From Bacteroidota bacterium (GTDB lineage Bacteria > Bacteroidota > Bacteroidia > Chitinophagales > Chitinophagaceae), in contig JAEWKK010000025.1 of NCBI GenBank assembly GCA_023386045.1, forward strand, positions 1 through 57,054: DNA of 57,054 bases, written 5' to 3'. Made by a program: the position numbers and the translations under genes. Every line of letters starts with the position of its first letter. Positions within the stretch are counted from its first letter, which is position 1. Below are positions 17,969-26,998 of this stretch, piece by piece. The notes beneath the pieces were generated by a model that saw only the letters and a list, made by a program, of their open reading frames with translations, was not told where the DNA came from and made no database searches.

Positions 17969-19827
17969 CAGTCTTTTAAGGTTGCAATGATCTTTTCTTT
18001 CAGTTCAAGTGTAGTGAATGGCATTCCCTGCACTTTTAAATAACCCGTGGCGGGTACCAGGTATTTGGCGCGGATCAGCTGTAAGAGTTGTCCTGTATTC
18101 ATCTCGGGTATCAGCACTTTCTCGTATCCGTGAAGCAATTCGCCCAGGTTGCGTGGGAAAGGATTGAGATGTCTCAGGTGAATATGTGCCACATCATAAC
18201 CTTCTGCCAGTAATTCTTTCACCGCGGTTTTAATAGAGCCATAAGTAGAACCCCATCCCAGTACTACCAGTTGTGCCTTTTCAGCACCGCTATCTGGTTT
18301 TGCTAATGGGATAAAATTCTCAATGGCCTTCACTTTGGCAGCTCGCAACTGCACCATTTTTTCATGGTTGTGTGGATCGTAGGAAACATTACCTGTTTCA
18401 TCCTGTTTTTCCAATCCACCAATCCGGTGTTCCAGACTTTTTGTTCCAGGTTTGATCCATGGCCTTACAAAAAATTCATTTCGTTTGTAAGGAAGAAGAT
18501 GGTCACCATTTATTTCTGTCAGGAAGTTGGAGCTGATCTCCTGGAGTTCTTCCTGTAAAGGAAAGCGCCAGGGTTCTGATCCATTGGCCACATATCCATC
18601 ACTAAGAAAAACAACGGGAGTCATATGCTCAACAGCCAGCTTGCAGGCTTCAAACACGGTTTCAAAACAATCTGAGGGTGAAGAAGCAGCAACTATAGGT
18701 AATGGCGCTTCACCATGACGGCCATGCATAGCCATCAATAGGTCGGCCTGTTCAGTCTTTGTAGGTAAACCCGTTGAAGGTCCGCCACGCTGTACATCAA
18801 CCACCACCAGTGGCATTTCCAGCATGGTCATTAATCCCAGTGCTTCTGTTTTAAGCGACATGCCAGGACCTGATGTAGTTGTTACAGCAAGGTTTCCCGC
18901 ATAGGCGGCACCGATAGCAGCGCAGATACCTGCAATTTCATCCTCGGCCTGGAAGGTCTTTACCCCATTAGCCTTGTATTTCGATAATTCATGCAGGATG
19001 TCCGTAGCAGGAGTAATGGGATAGGAGCCAATGAATAAAGGCAGTCCTGCCTGTTCTGCTGCTGCCAGCAACCCAATTGCTGTTGCATGGTTGCCTGTAA
19101 TATTTCTATAAGTACCAGGTGGAAGCTTGGCTGGAGCTACACGGAATTGTGTAGTGAAAATCTCTGTGTTTTCTCCATAGTTCCATCCAGCCTGCAGGGC
19201 CTTGATATTGGCAGAAGCGATCTCCGGTTTTTTTGAAAACTTTTCTTCAATAAAACGGATGGTGTATTCCAGCGGTTTATCAAAAGTCCAGAACAAAAGT
19301 CCCAGCACAAACATATTCTTGGATCGTTCGATTTCTTTCATACCAAGACCTGAACCGGCCAGGCATTCCTTTGTATGTTTGGTTACATCTACCTTGTGCA
19401 CTGTATAATCATCGAGAGATCCATCTTCAAGTGGATTGACACCATCGGGATAATTCGCCAGCTTGAGATTCCTGGCATCGAATCCCTGTGTGTTGGCGAT
19501 CAGGATACCACCGTGTTTTAATCTGGCAATATCAACTTTTAATGCAGCAGCATTCATTGCTACCAGTACATCATACTGGTCGCCTGCTGTAAAGATCTCG
19601 GTACTTCCAAAATGCACCTGGAATCCAGATACACCGGCCACGGTTCCTATTGGAGCCCTGATCTCGGAAGGATAATCGGGAAAAGTGCTGAGGTCATTGC
19701 CAAGCAGTGCGGCCGTATCAGTGAACTGCATACCGGTAAGTTGCATGCCATCACCTGAGTCGCCAGAAAAGCGGACAACGATCTTATCTACTTCTTTGAT
19801 TGCGGTGTTCTTCTCTACAATTTCCAT
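17968..19827 (-). CDS. korA: 2-oxoglutarate:ferredoxin oxidoreductase, fused gamma-alpha subunit
   Basis: Protein of 619 aa. Residues about 15-190 form the gamma domain (RFSGDSGDGMQLTG). The alpha domain runs from about 235 (GNHATAIG, GSYPITPATDI, TTTSGPGMSLKTEALG) to the C-terminus. This gamma-alpha fusion is the KorA layout also known from aerobes. It follows the dicluster ferredoxin after 7 bases and is coupled to korB. It likely completes an oxidative TCA cycle with ferredoxin rather than NAD as acceptor, although an E2 gene of a lipoate-dependent dehydrogenase is also in the window. Confidence 0.93.
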   Translation of the reverse strand: MEIVEKNTAIKEVDKIVVRFSGDSGDGMQLTGMQFTDTAALLGNDLSTFPDYPSEIRAPIGTVAGVSGFQVHFGSTEIFTAGDQYDVLVAMNAAALKVDIARLKHGGILIANTQGFDARNLKLANYPDGVNPLEDGSLDDYTVHKVDVTKHTKECLAGSGLGMKEIERSKNMFVLGLLFWTFDKPLEYTIRFIEEKFSKKPEIASANIKALQAGWNYGENTEIFTTQFRVAPAKLPPGTYRNITGNHATAIGLLAAAEQAGLPLFIGSYPITPATDILHELSKYKANGVKTFQAEDEIAGICAAIGAAYAGNLAVTTTSGPGMSLKTEALGLMTMLEMPLVVVDVQRGGPSTGLPTKTEQADLLMAMHGRHGEAPLPIVAASSPSDCFETVFEACKLAVEHMTPVVFLSDGYVANGSEPWRFPLQEELQEISSNFLTEINGDHLLPYKRNEFFVRPWIKPGTKSLEHRIGGLEKQDETGNVSYDPHNHEKMVQLRAAKVKAIENFIPLAKPDSGAEKAQLVVLGWGSTYGSIKTAVKELLAEGYDVAHIHLRHLNPFPRNLGELLHGYEKVLIPEMNTGQLLQLIRAKYLVPATGYLKVQGMPFTTLELKEKIIATLKD

Positions 19828-19834
19828 AGCAATA

Positions 19835-20185
19835 TTAATTTGCGTGTAGCAATGCTTTTTTGGCCATCAGTTCTTCTGTGGTTTCTACATAGTTCTCATC
19901 TGGTACGCAACAATCAACAGGACAAACGGAAGCGCACTGGGGTTCTTCATGAAAGCCCTGGCATTCCGTGCATTTATTCGGCACTACATAATAAGTATCC
20001 GAAGAAATGGGTGCAAAGCGTTGCGCAGCTCCAACAACAGTTCCGTCTTTTAAAACATAGGTATCGGTTACAGTGGTGCCATCGGCAATGGCCCAGCCTA
20101 CACCGCCTTCATAAATTGCATTGTTGGGACATTCAGGCTCGCATGCGCCGCAGTTGATGCAGTCTTCTGTGATTTTGATAGCCAT
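19835..20185 (-). CDS. 2[4Fe-4S] ferredoxin, first gene of the kor-nuo cluster
   Basis: Ferredoxin of 116 aa. Cluster I ligands are C9, C12, C15 and C19. Cluster II ligands are C72, C75, C84 and C88, with an eight-residue insertion between the second and third cysteines, as in Alvin-type bacterial ferredoxins. The clusters are separated by an unusually long stretch of about 50 residues (20-71). Two further cysteines, C92-C93, follow. It leads the operon directly before korA, making it the obvious electron carrier between KOR and the NADH-module-less complex I; that last step is inference. Confidence 0.93.
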   Translation of the reverse strand: MAIKITEDCINCGACEPECPNNAIYEGGVGWAIADGTTVTDTYVLKDGTVVGAAQRFAPISSDTYYVVPNKCTECQGFHEEPQCASVCPVDCCVPDENYVETTEELMAKKALLHAN

Positions 20186-20385
20186 ACAGTAAGTGTTTTA
20201 GCAATTAGGAAAAAGATTAAAAACAGGTTAAAGGAACTCGCATTTAAAAAAATAGAACATGAGCAAAGTCAACCCTATAAATGATTTATGAACGATTAAT
20301 TCTGAATTCCTTTATCAACCTTGCTAAGCGGTAAGTCGGATATTTTTTATAAAAACAGGAACAGGCTTTCCGTAAAATCTTCCAT
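20186..20385. promoter_or_regulatory. Divergent promoter region between ferredoxin-kor-nuo and yhbP-nifJ
   Basis: This 200-base AT-rich spacer must hold the promoters of both divergent ferredoxin-metabolism operons. On the minus strand TGACTTTG (20264-20271) matches 5 of 6 fixed bases of the Bacteroidota -7 element TAnnTTTG. On the plus strand TATTTTTT (20341-20348) matches 5 of 6. No TGATnnnnATCA palindrome was found, in contrast to the vor operon. Confidence 0.45.
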
Positions 20386-20829
20386 ATGAATGAACGTATC
20401 ATTGATTTCATCAGCACACAGAAAGTAGCAACCATCTGTTGCACAGATGAAGAGAATCATCCCTATTGCTTCAGCTGTTTTTTTGCTTTTGATGCTGCAC
20501 AACAGGCAGTTTATTTCAAAACTTCTGCAGGAACCAGACACGCAGACCTGATGCTGGTGCATTCAGCAGTAGCTGGTACCGTGCAGCCTGATAAATTAAA
20601 CCCAATGGCTATCAAAGGCCTGCAATTCACGGGTCATGTTCTTTCCGAAGGATCATGGAAGGATCATGCTTCTTCTGTTTATCACAGGAAATATCCTTTT
20701 GCTCTTGCAATGAAAGGTGAGATATGGATGGTGAAGCTCGATTATATCAAGATGACGGACAATACTCTTGCATTCGGTAAAAAGATCATTTGGGAATCCG
20801 AAGCATCTCAAACTGCTGTTGTATCATAA
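20386..20829 (+). CDS. UPF0306 / YhbP-like flavin split-barrel protein
   Basis: Protein of 147 aa resembling the E. coli YhbP family within the pyridoxamine 5'-phosphate oxidase-like split-barrel fold. Family-type stretches are TRHADLM, IKGLQFTGHV and TDNTLAFGKKIIW at the C-terminus. Members bind flavin or heme in related families, but no reaction is established. It lies 29 bases before the pyruvate:ferredoxin oxidoreductase gene on the same strand, so the two are probably one operon. A redox or maturation link with PFOR is only suggested by position. Confidence 0.8.
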   Translation: MNERIIDFISTQKVATICCTDEENHPYCFSCFFAFDAAQQAVYFKTSAGTRHADLMLVHSAVAGTVQPDKLNPMAIKGLQFTGHVLSEGSWKDHASSVYHRKYPFALAMKGEIWMVKLDYIKMTDNTLAFGKKIIWESEASQTAVVS

Positions 20830-20858
20830 ACTAATTGCTTATAGTAAATCATAAGATC

Positions 20859-23800
20859 ATGCAAACGCTAACAGAACCAGTACCAGATCAACTTACTCCG
20901 GCAAAAAAAGCCACAGGCACTGTTATGGATGGAAACGAAGCAGCCGCCTATGTTGCTTATAAAACCAGCGAGGTTTGTGCCATCTATCCCATCACACCTT
21001 CATCTTCCATGGGAGAATGGAGTGATGAATGGAGCAGTGAAGGCCGTACCAATATATTTGGACAAGTACCAAAGATCATTGAAATGCAAAGCGAAGCCGG
21101 AGCTGCAGGTGCCATCCATGGTGCTCTTCAGGGTGGTGCGCTTGCTTCTACATTTACCTGTTCGCAGGGACTCTTGTTAATGATCCCCAACATGTACAAG
21201 ATCGCTGGTGAGTTGACTCCTGCTGTTTTTCATATCGCTGCCAGGTCACTGGCCACGCATGCCCTGTCCATCTTTGGTGATCATAGTGATGTGATGGCTG
21301 TTCGCAGTACGGGATTTGCCATGCTTTTTGGTGATAGTCCTCAGCAGGCCCACGATATGGCCATGATCGCCACGTCAGCAACTTTGCGTTCCAGTATTCC
21401 CTTCCTGAATATATTCGACGGCTTCCGCACTTCTCATGAATTGAATGAAGTACAGGTGCTAGGCGATGACGTTATCAGGCAAATGATCAGTGATGAAGAC
21501 GTGGCCAGACATCGCAACAGGTCATTAAATCCAGCCAATCCTTTTATTCGTGGTACGGCACAAAACCCTGATGTGTTTTTCCAAAGCAGGGAAGCTGCCA
21601 ATCAATACCACTGGAATGTACCTGGAATTGTACAGGACACCATGAACAGGTTTTCTGAATTAACAGGACGCAGTTACCAGCTGTTCCAGTATCATGGACA
21701 TCCACAGGCAGAACGCGTGATCATTATCATGGGATCCGGAGCCGGTGCAGTGGAAGAAACTGTAGACTACTTAAATAGCATTGGAGAAAAAACAGGCTGC
21801 CTCCAGGTGCATCTTTTCAGACCTTTCTCTGTTGAACATTTTATAAAAGTATTGCCGCTCTCTGTTAAGGCAATTGCTGTATTGGATCGATCCAAGGAAA
21901 CAGGCGCCATCAGTGAACCATTGTACATGGATATCGTAAATGCCATGCACGCCAGGTGGGAACCACCGATGCCCACGATCATTGGCGGACGTTACGGACT
22001 TGCTTCAAAAGAATTCAACCCGGCTATGGTCAAAGCCATCTTTGATGAACTGAATAAACCGGTTCCTAAAAAGCAATTTACCATAGGCATTGAAGATGAT
22101 GTAACCTTTACCAGCCTGGCATACGACAGGAATTTTTCACTTGAATCCCAACATATTTTCCGTGGATTGTTTTTTGGATTAGGTGCAGATGGTACTGTTA
22201 GTGCCAATAAGAATACCATCAAGATCATTGGTGAGGTTACTAACAATCACGTGCAGGGATACTTTGTGTATGATTCAAAAAAATCCGGTTCGCTCACTAC
22301 CTCTCATTTACGTTTCAGTGCAAAACCGGTACAGTCAACATATCTAATAGGTTCTGCTAACTTCATCGCCTGCCATCATTTCAACTATCTGCAGAAATAT
22401 GATATTCTGAAAGATGCAGAGAAAGGAGCCACCTTCTTATTGAATTCACCTTACCCTGATGTTGAAGTATGGAACCAGCTTCCTGCCAAGATCCAGAAAG
22501 AGATCATGGAAAAGGAACTGAAATTATATGTGATCAATGCTTCAAAAGTTGCGAAAGAAACCGGCATGGGTTCCCGGATCAATGGTATCCTGCAAACCTG
22601 CTTCTTTGCCATTTCTAATGTGATGCCCAGGGAAGAAGCCATCGATTATATCAAAAAAGGCATTCGCAAATCTTATGGAAGAAAAGGCGAAGCAGTTGTA
22701 CAGAAAAACTTTGATGCAGTTGATAAAACACTTGATAATCTTTCCAGGATTGATTATTCCGGATTTGCCATTGGCAACAAGGAAACAGAGACCATTCATT
22801 CCGAAAATGCTCCTGCATTTGTGCAACAGGTCATTAGCAGGATCATTGCAGGTGATGGGGATGAATTACCTGTTAGTGCTTTTCCTGCTGATGGTACTTA
22901 TCCTTCCGGCACCACTAAATTTGAAAAAAGAAATATCGCTGAGCAGGTGCCTGTTTGGGATCCGCAACTATGTTCACAATGCGGTAAATGCTTTTTTGTT
23001 TGTCCGCATGCTGCCATCCGGCCCAAAGTTTACAGCAACGAGCTTTTGACTGATGCACCCGGATTTTTCAAGCATACGGCTCCTGTAGGTAAAGAATTTT
23101 TTAAGGATAAAGAATCATATACACTGCAAGTTTCTGGTGAAGATTGTACAGGTTGCAATCTTTGTTATGAAGTTTGTCCAATTGAAAGCAAGACCCAGCC
23201 TGGTTATAAAGCCATCAATATGCATGATGTGCTCCCGCTGCGTGAAACAGAAAAGCAGAACTGGGATTTCTTCCTTTCTCTTCCAGACATTGACCGCACC
23301 CGCGTGAACAGGTCCACAATTAAAGGATCTCAATTGCTAGAGCCTTTATTTGAATTTTCCGGCGCCTGCAGTGGTTGTGGTGAAACACCTTACCTGAAAT
23401 TACTGACACAATTATTTGGTGACCGCATGATGGTGGCCAATGCAACAGGATGTTCTTCCATCTTTGGAGGCAATCTTCCTACTACCCCCTGGTCAAAGAA
23501 CAGTGAAGGCTGTGGACCTGCCTGGGCCAATTCACTTTTTGAAGACAATGCAGAATTTGGACTCGGCATCAAACTGGCCAGCGATCAGAAAAGAAATTAT
23601 GCAAGGCAACTGCTAACGGAGTTGAAAAACGAAGTAGGAGAAGAGCTGGCCAACAGCATCCTGCAAAATGAAGAAGCTGCCGAAGCTGATGTCATACTTC
23701 AACGCAGGAATGTCAACGAATTAAAGAACAGGCTGCGTGGACTAAAAACTAAAGAAGCCAGTTATTTATTGAACATCGCTGATTTCCTGGAGCGCAAATC

Positions 23801-24431
23801 CATGTGGATCGTAGGTGGTGATGGTTGGGCCTATGATATTGGATTCAGTGGCCTGGATCATGTATTATCAACTGGAGAGAACATCAATATCCTTGTTTTG
23901 GATACGGAAGTTTATTCCAATACCGGAGGACAGAAATCCAAATCAACACCAATTGGTGCCAGCGCCAAGTTCTCCATTAAAGGAAAAACTACAGGTAAAA
24001 AAGACCTGGCATTGCAGGCCATCGCGCATGGTAATGCTTTCGTGGCACAGATAGCTATGGGCGCCAATGATGTACATGCTCTAAAAACTATTCTCGAAGC
24101 AGAAGCTTATCCTGGTCCTTCCATTGTGATCGCGTATAGCCATTGCATTGCCCATGGTTATGATATGTGTCATGGTCTTGATCAGCAAAACCTCGCGGTG
24201 AATTCGGGTTACTGGCCTTTATTCAGGTACAATCCGATGAAAGAAAAAGGGCAACGCTTCACTGTAGACAGCAAAAATCCAACTGTAGCCCTGGAAGAAT
24301 TCATGTATCATGAAAACCGTTTTGCTACTATCAAAAACAATCTTCCTGAAAAAGCAGGGGAATTCCTGGGCCAGGCCAATGATGCGGTGAAACATCACTG
24401 GGACAGGCTGGAAGTGTTGAAGAACTTATAA
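20859..24431 (+). CDS. nifJ: Pyruvate:ferredoxin (flavodoxin) oxidoreductase, single chain
   Basis: Homodimeric-type PFOR of 1190 aa, converting pyruvate and CoA to acetyl-CoA, CO2 and reduced ferredoxin. Domain order is complete. The pyruvate-binding domain has AIYPITPSSSMGE near the start. The gamma domain follows (FFGLGADGTVSANKNT). Two [4Fe-4S] motifs come next (CSQCGKCFFVCP and CTGCNLCYEVCP). The C-terminal thiamine diphosphate domain has GDGWAYDIGFSGLDH, a cluster Cys pair in ACSGCGETPY and the closing YSHCIAHGYDM region. An upstream TTG at 20835 is in frame, but the ATG at 20859 is preferred because it adds no non-family residues. The enzyme is oxygen-sensitive in most relatives. Confidence 0.96.
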   Translation: MQTLTEPVPDQLTPAKKATGTVMDGNEAAAYVAYKTSEVCAIYPITPSSSMGEWSDEWSSEGRTNIFGQVPKIIEMQSEAGAAGAIHGALQGGALASTFTCSQGLLLMIPNMYKIAGELTPAVFHIAARSLATHALSIFGDHSDVMAVRSTGFAMLFGDSPQQAHDMAMIATSATLRSSIPFLNIFDGFRTSHELNEVQVLGDDVIRQMISDEDVARHRNRSLNPANPFIRGTAQNPDVFFQSREAANQYHWNVPGIVQDTMNRFSELTGRSYQLFQYHGHPQAERVIIIMGSGAGAVEETVDYLNSIGEKTGCLQVHLFRPFSVEHFIKVLPLSVKAIAVLDRSKETGAISEPLYMDIVNAMHARWEPPMPTIIGGRYGLASKEFNPAMVKAIFDELNKPVPKKQFTIGIEDDVTFTSLAYDRNFSLESQHIFRGLFFGLGADGTVSANKNTIKIIGEVTNNHVQGYFVYDSKKSGSLTTSHLRFSAKPVQSTYLIGSANFIACHHFNYLQKYDILKDAEKGATFLLNSPYPDVEVWNQLPAKIQKEIMEKELKLYVINASKVAKETGMGSRINGILQTCFFAISNVMPREEAIDYIKKGIRKSYGRKGEAVVQKNFDAVDKTLDNLSRIDYSGFAIGNKETETIHSENAPAFVQQVISRIIAGDGDELPVSAFPADGTYPSGTTKFEKRNIAEQVPVWDPQLCSQCGKCFFVCPHAAIRPKVYSNELLTDAPGFFKHTAPVGKEFFKDKESYTLQVSGEDCTGCNLCYEVCPIESKTQPGYKAINMHDVLPLRETEKQNWDFFLSLPDIDRTRVNRSTIKGSQLLEPLFEFSGACSGCGETPYLKLLTQLFGDRMMVANATGCSSIFGGNLPTTPWSKNSEGCGPAWANSLFEDNAEFGLGIKLASDQKRNYARQLLTELKNEVGEELANSILQNEEAAEADVILQRRNVNELKNRLRGLKTKEASYLLNIADFLERKSMWIVGGDGWAYDIGFSGLDHVLSTGENINILVLDTEVYSNTGGQKSKSTPIGASAKFSIKGKTTGKKDLALQAIAHGNAFVAQIAMGANDVHALKTILEAEAYPGPSIVIAYSHCIAHGYDMCHGLDQQNLAVNSGYWPLFRYNPMKEKGQRFTVDSKNPTVALEEFMYHENRFATIKNNLPEKAGEFLGQANDAVKHHWDRLEVLKNL

Positions 24432-24447
24432 ACCTATGAAATAAAAA

Positions 24448-24488
24448 GAAGCGCAACGGGTATGCTCAGGCCATATCAGTTGCGCTTC
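24448..24488. terminator. Hairpin terminator between nifJ and a convergent gene
   Basis: A perfect 10-base inverted repeat, GAAGCGCAAC ... GTTGCGCTTC, lies in the 81-base gap between two convergent genes. No T-run follows on the plus strand, while five A (T on minus) lie at its left side. It is a better intrinsic terminator for the minus-strand gene but may serve both. Confidence 0.6.
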
Positions 24489-24512
24489 GTTATGTAAGGG
24501 ATCGTAAAAAAA

Positions 24513-25790
24513 TTATTTTTTCAACCTGTATTTCTTGGCCACTTTTTTACTGTTGAAATAGCGATTCAATTGTTCTTCTGTCATACCCGAAGTAAGTTCA
24601 AGCGGAACATCCAGCAATTGCACCTGTGTTTGTTTCAGTTCTTCTTTCAGCTTATTGGTTTTCTTTAAAAGATCAGGATCTTTTTCTCCAACCAGAACAT
24701 TATCAGACAACATGTATTCAAGTCTTTTAATAGAGCCACGCAGCTGGCTCGCCTGGTTCTGTTCCACTGTTTTGGTAGAAGCCACGGCTTCTTTTATAGG
24801 AACCAATGAAAGTCCAACACTGGGAAGTATCTTGCCGGCTTTCTGTGCATCATCGCTGCTCATGGAATTCAGAATGGTGCCGGTAAGAGAAGTGGTTGCT
24901 GTAGAGAGATCAAAAGTGGTACGCGTGGATTTATTTTTTTTCAGTTTGCGATCAATTTGAAGGAAACTGTATTTCAACTGGAGGATATAGGTTTCGATAT
25001 TCTTGCGCAATACATTGTATTCCTGCACAGCCAGTGGAAAGTTGAGCGCATCCTTTACCACGATCCTGATGCTGGCTGTATCCCTGGCGCCGAATCTCGT
25101 AGTGCCAATAAAGTTCAGGTTCACGATCTTAACTCTACCTGAATCTGTTTCCTTTACAAAATCATAAGAAGGAGTCCATTCAAATATATCATTGCAATGA
25201 CTCACCAGTTTAATATTCTGCAAAGGCCTGCTGGCATTGAAAGTGATGTGCTCAAAAGGAAAGCTGCCATCTTCGCATTGTACAATAAAAGAGATGTTCT
25301 CACCTTCTTCAACCTGTAAATAGTTCCCGATGCTGGGCCTCACTTTAGATGGAATGATCTCAGTGCTGTAGAATAAAAGAGTAAAGCTGGTGTCTGCTTT
25401 TTCCTTGGGATTTTCCAGGTTCTGTACGCCAATCAATACTTTGTAAGGCTGGTCATATTTCAAACGCCCAGAAAGAAAATAGGATTTTTCTGCCCTGAAA
25501 CTTAGCAATCCATTGTCTTTATTTACCCGGAGACCCACAGGAGCATTTTTTACATACCAGTAATAATTATCCGCATCTCGGTTGATGCGGAACTGGTAAG
25601 AAAGGGTTGAATCAACATGCAGGGTAAAATAAGGATTGAGGTTGATGATCCGCAGGCTGCTGTCGGGCATAGAAGGTTCAATGCTGTCAAACGCTATGGG
25701 GATGGTATCTGTCCTCAACTGAGTTGCTCCCACATATCCCTGTATCAAAAAGATCAAACAAAAAATAATTCTCATGCGCCTGCCTTTCAT
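24513..25790 (-). CDS. Secreted hypothetical protein with Ig-like region
   Basis: Protein of 425 aa with an N-terminal signal peptide (hydrophobic stretch IIFCLIFLIQGYVGA). Residues about 60-290 look like beta-rich cadherin- or Ig-like repeats; the phrase IFEWTPSYDF is typical of bacterial Ig-like domains. Residues about 290-425 are mainly helical and charged, with coiled-coil tendency at 345-400 (SQLRGSIKRLEYM, KLKEELKQTQ). No enzyme motif is visible. ATG five codons downstream is an alternative start. I do not recognise the family; a periplasmic or cell-surface structural role is a guess. Confidence 0.75.
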   Translation of the reverse strand: MKGRRMRIIFCLIFLIQGYVGATQLRTDTIPIAFDSIEPSMPDSSLRIINLNPYFTLHVDSTLSYQFRINRDADNYYWYVKNAPVGLRVNKDNGLLSFRAEKSYFLSGRLKYDQPYKVLIGVQNLENPKEKADTSFTLLFYSTEIIPSKVRPSIGNYLQVEEGENISFIVQCEDGSFPFEHITFNASRPLQNIKLVSHCNDIFEWTPSYDFVKETDSGRVKIVNLNFIGTTRFGARDTASIRIVVKDALNFPLAVQEYNVLRKNIETYILQLKYSFLQIDRKLKKNKSTRTTFDLSTATTSLTGTILNSMSSDDAQKAGKILPSVGLSLVPIKEAVASTKTVEQNQASQLRGSIKRLEYMLSDNVLVGEKDPDLLKKTNKLKEELKQTQVQLLDVPLELTSGMTEEQLNRYFNSKKVAKKYRLKK

Positions 25791-25884
25791 TCTGCAAATA
25801 AAACCATTTCTTTCTCAAACGTAGGGGAATGAAATTTATTGGCAGATGGCTGGTTTCTAATTGGAATTGGTGACAGCAAAATAA

Positions 25885-25904
25885 AAAAGGGCCGAAGCCC
25901 TTTT
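25885..25904 (-). terminator. Intrinsic terminator, TTCG loop
   Basis: On the minus strand AAAAGGGC-TTCG-GCCCTTTT is followed by further T. It lies immediately after the stop codon of the membrane protein gene at 25907-26422. Confidence 0.8.
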
Positions 25905-25906
25905 GA

Positions 25907-26422
25907 TCAATCATCATCATGTTCTTTTTCTGTTTTAGTATCCATCTGACCGGCACCTTCCTGGTTATTGGTTTCAGCTGCAATGGCTCCCCGTATTTCG
26001 CTATGCCTGATCTGTCCGCCCAGGTGCGCAGTCTGCGCCATCACAGCTGCAGATGAAAAAGCCAGGATCAAAACCACAAAACGCAGGGGATGAAAGAAGG
26101 TTCTGCGGTTTTGGAATACAATCGCTGCAAGTGAAGTAAGGGCAGCAAGAAGCACAACAAGTAATGCTGCCTTTGCCAGGCCCTCGTGTTCTTCCATGAT
26201 GGCTTCGGAGACACCAGGGAATTTTTCAACCATTTCCTCAGCGCCTTCGCCGGTAAAAAATACAGGAAGCGCAAAAACTCCGGCTGCTAATAAAATATAT
26301 AAGGCTGGTCTTGTAAAATTTGAATTGGTTCTGATAAAGGACAGGCCTAAAAGAACAAGGCCTGTTAATGATAAAATCACGGGCACATGGGTCAATGCCA
26401 GGTGAATCTGACTTGAGTTCAT
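25907..26422 (-). CDS. Membrane protein, DUF2231-like
   Basis: Protein of 171 aa with four predicted helices (about 8-28, 38-58, 85-105, 112-132) and a hydrophilic acidic tail ending in four acidic residues. His residues in IHLALTHVP, a GEGAEE loop, EEHEGLA and AHLGGQIRHSE resemble the spacing of DUF2231 proteins, in which membrane histidines may bind metal or heme; this is a resemblance by eye only. It ends in a strong terminator. Confidence 0.65.
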   Translation of the reverse strand: MNSSQIHLALTHVPVILSLTGLVLLGLSFIRTNSNFTRPALYILLAAGVFALPVFFTGEGAEEMVEKFPGVSEAIMEEHEGLAKAALLVVLLAALTSLAAIVFQNRRTFFHPLRFVVLILAFSSAAVMAQTAHLGGQIRHSEIRGAIAAETNNQEGAGQMDTKTEKEHDDD

Positions 26423-26467
26423 AACATTTGAATTTTAGAATGAAAAAATCTGGAAGCTTCTAAGAGA

Positions 26468-26839
26468 TCAAATGTTTTTTGGAGGATGGAAGATAGAAAA
26501 TGCCGGAGCTGCCGGAGTTTCAAAAGAAGGGAGCGAAGTAAAAGCAATCGAAACCGGCTCGGGAGGTGGCAGTAATGAAGTATTGCCAGGTGCCTTATCT
26601 AATGTAATAGATGCCGGTATGATCAGGGATTTGAAAGGAAGTGATTCATCTTCGGATTTGTCATCATCTTCATGATCTGATTGATAATGTTCCTGCAGGA
26701 AGGAAGCCAGTGAAGCTGATTGTTCCTTTTGATGTTTGTAGTAATGCTGCACCAGTAAAGGAAACTTCACCAGCTGGCCCAGTTCAGTAGTGGCTGAAGC
26801 TAAAATAATCAGGAATAATATGGCGGACCATTTTCGCAC
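26468..26839 (-). CDS. Small exported hypothetical protein
   Basis: Protein of 123 aa. It has an N-terminal hydrophobic segment (SAILFLIILASATTELGQ) and then VKFPLLVQHYYKHQKEQ. An acidic stretch rich in Asp/Glu and His follows near 55-65, then a Pro-rich C-terminus. Proteins starting this way are common in Bacteroidota next to heavy-metal efflux or TonB-receptor genes, but none of those lie here. The acidic/His stretch could bind metal. No function is known. It lies 45 bases upstream of the DUF2231-like gene on the same strand. Confidence 0.6.
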   Translation of the reverse strand: MRKWSAILFLIILASATTELGQLVKFPLLVQHYYKHQKEQSASLASFLQEHYQSDHEDDDKSEDESLPFKSLIIPASITLDKAPGNTSLLPPPEPVSIAFTSLPSFETPAAPAFSIFHPPKNI

Positions 26840-26941
26840 ACCCTAAATGTAAGTTCAAAAAAAATGACAAAAAATGAAAATGCTTAGTTTATGGTTGAAA
26901 GCTTGTTAAAGAAATAGTAAATGGTAGATGGTTGACCGCGC

Positions 26942-26973
26942 AAAAAAATAAGCTGTCCGGAGAACAGCTTATT
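26942..26973 (-). terminator. Intrinsic terminator of the lipocalin-like gene
   Basis: Perfect inverted repeat AATAAGCTGT ... ACAGCTTATT. Read on the minus strand it is followed by a run of seven T (bases 26942-26948). It lies 25 bases downstream of the stop at 26999. Confidence 0.85.
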
Positions 26974-26998
26974 CAATCAATTCTGTAGATATTTAAAA

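Noticed and set aside
20186..20385. A Crp/Fnr-type site controlling ferredoxin-kor-nuo or nifJ.
   Set aside because: Only isolated half-sites such as TGATttatGAAC exist; no palindrome with acceptable match or spacing.
24513..25790. Reading this protein as a cadherin-like adhesin.
   Set aside because: Ig-like character is suggested by pattern only and the C-terminal third is helical; kept as hypothetical.
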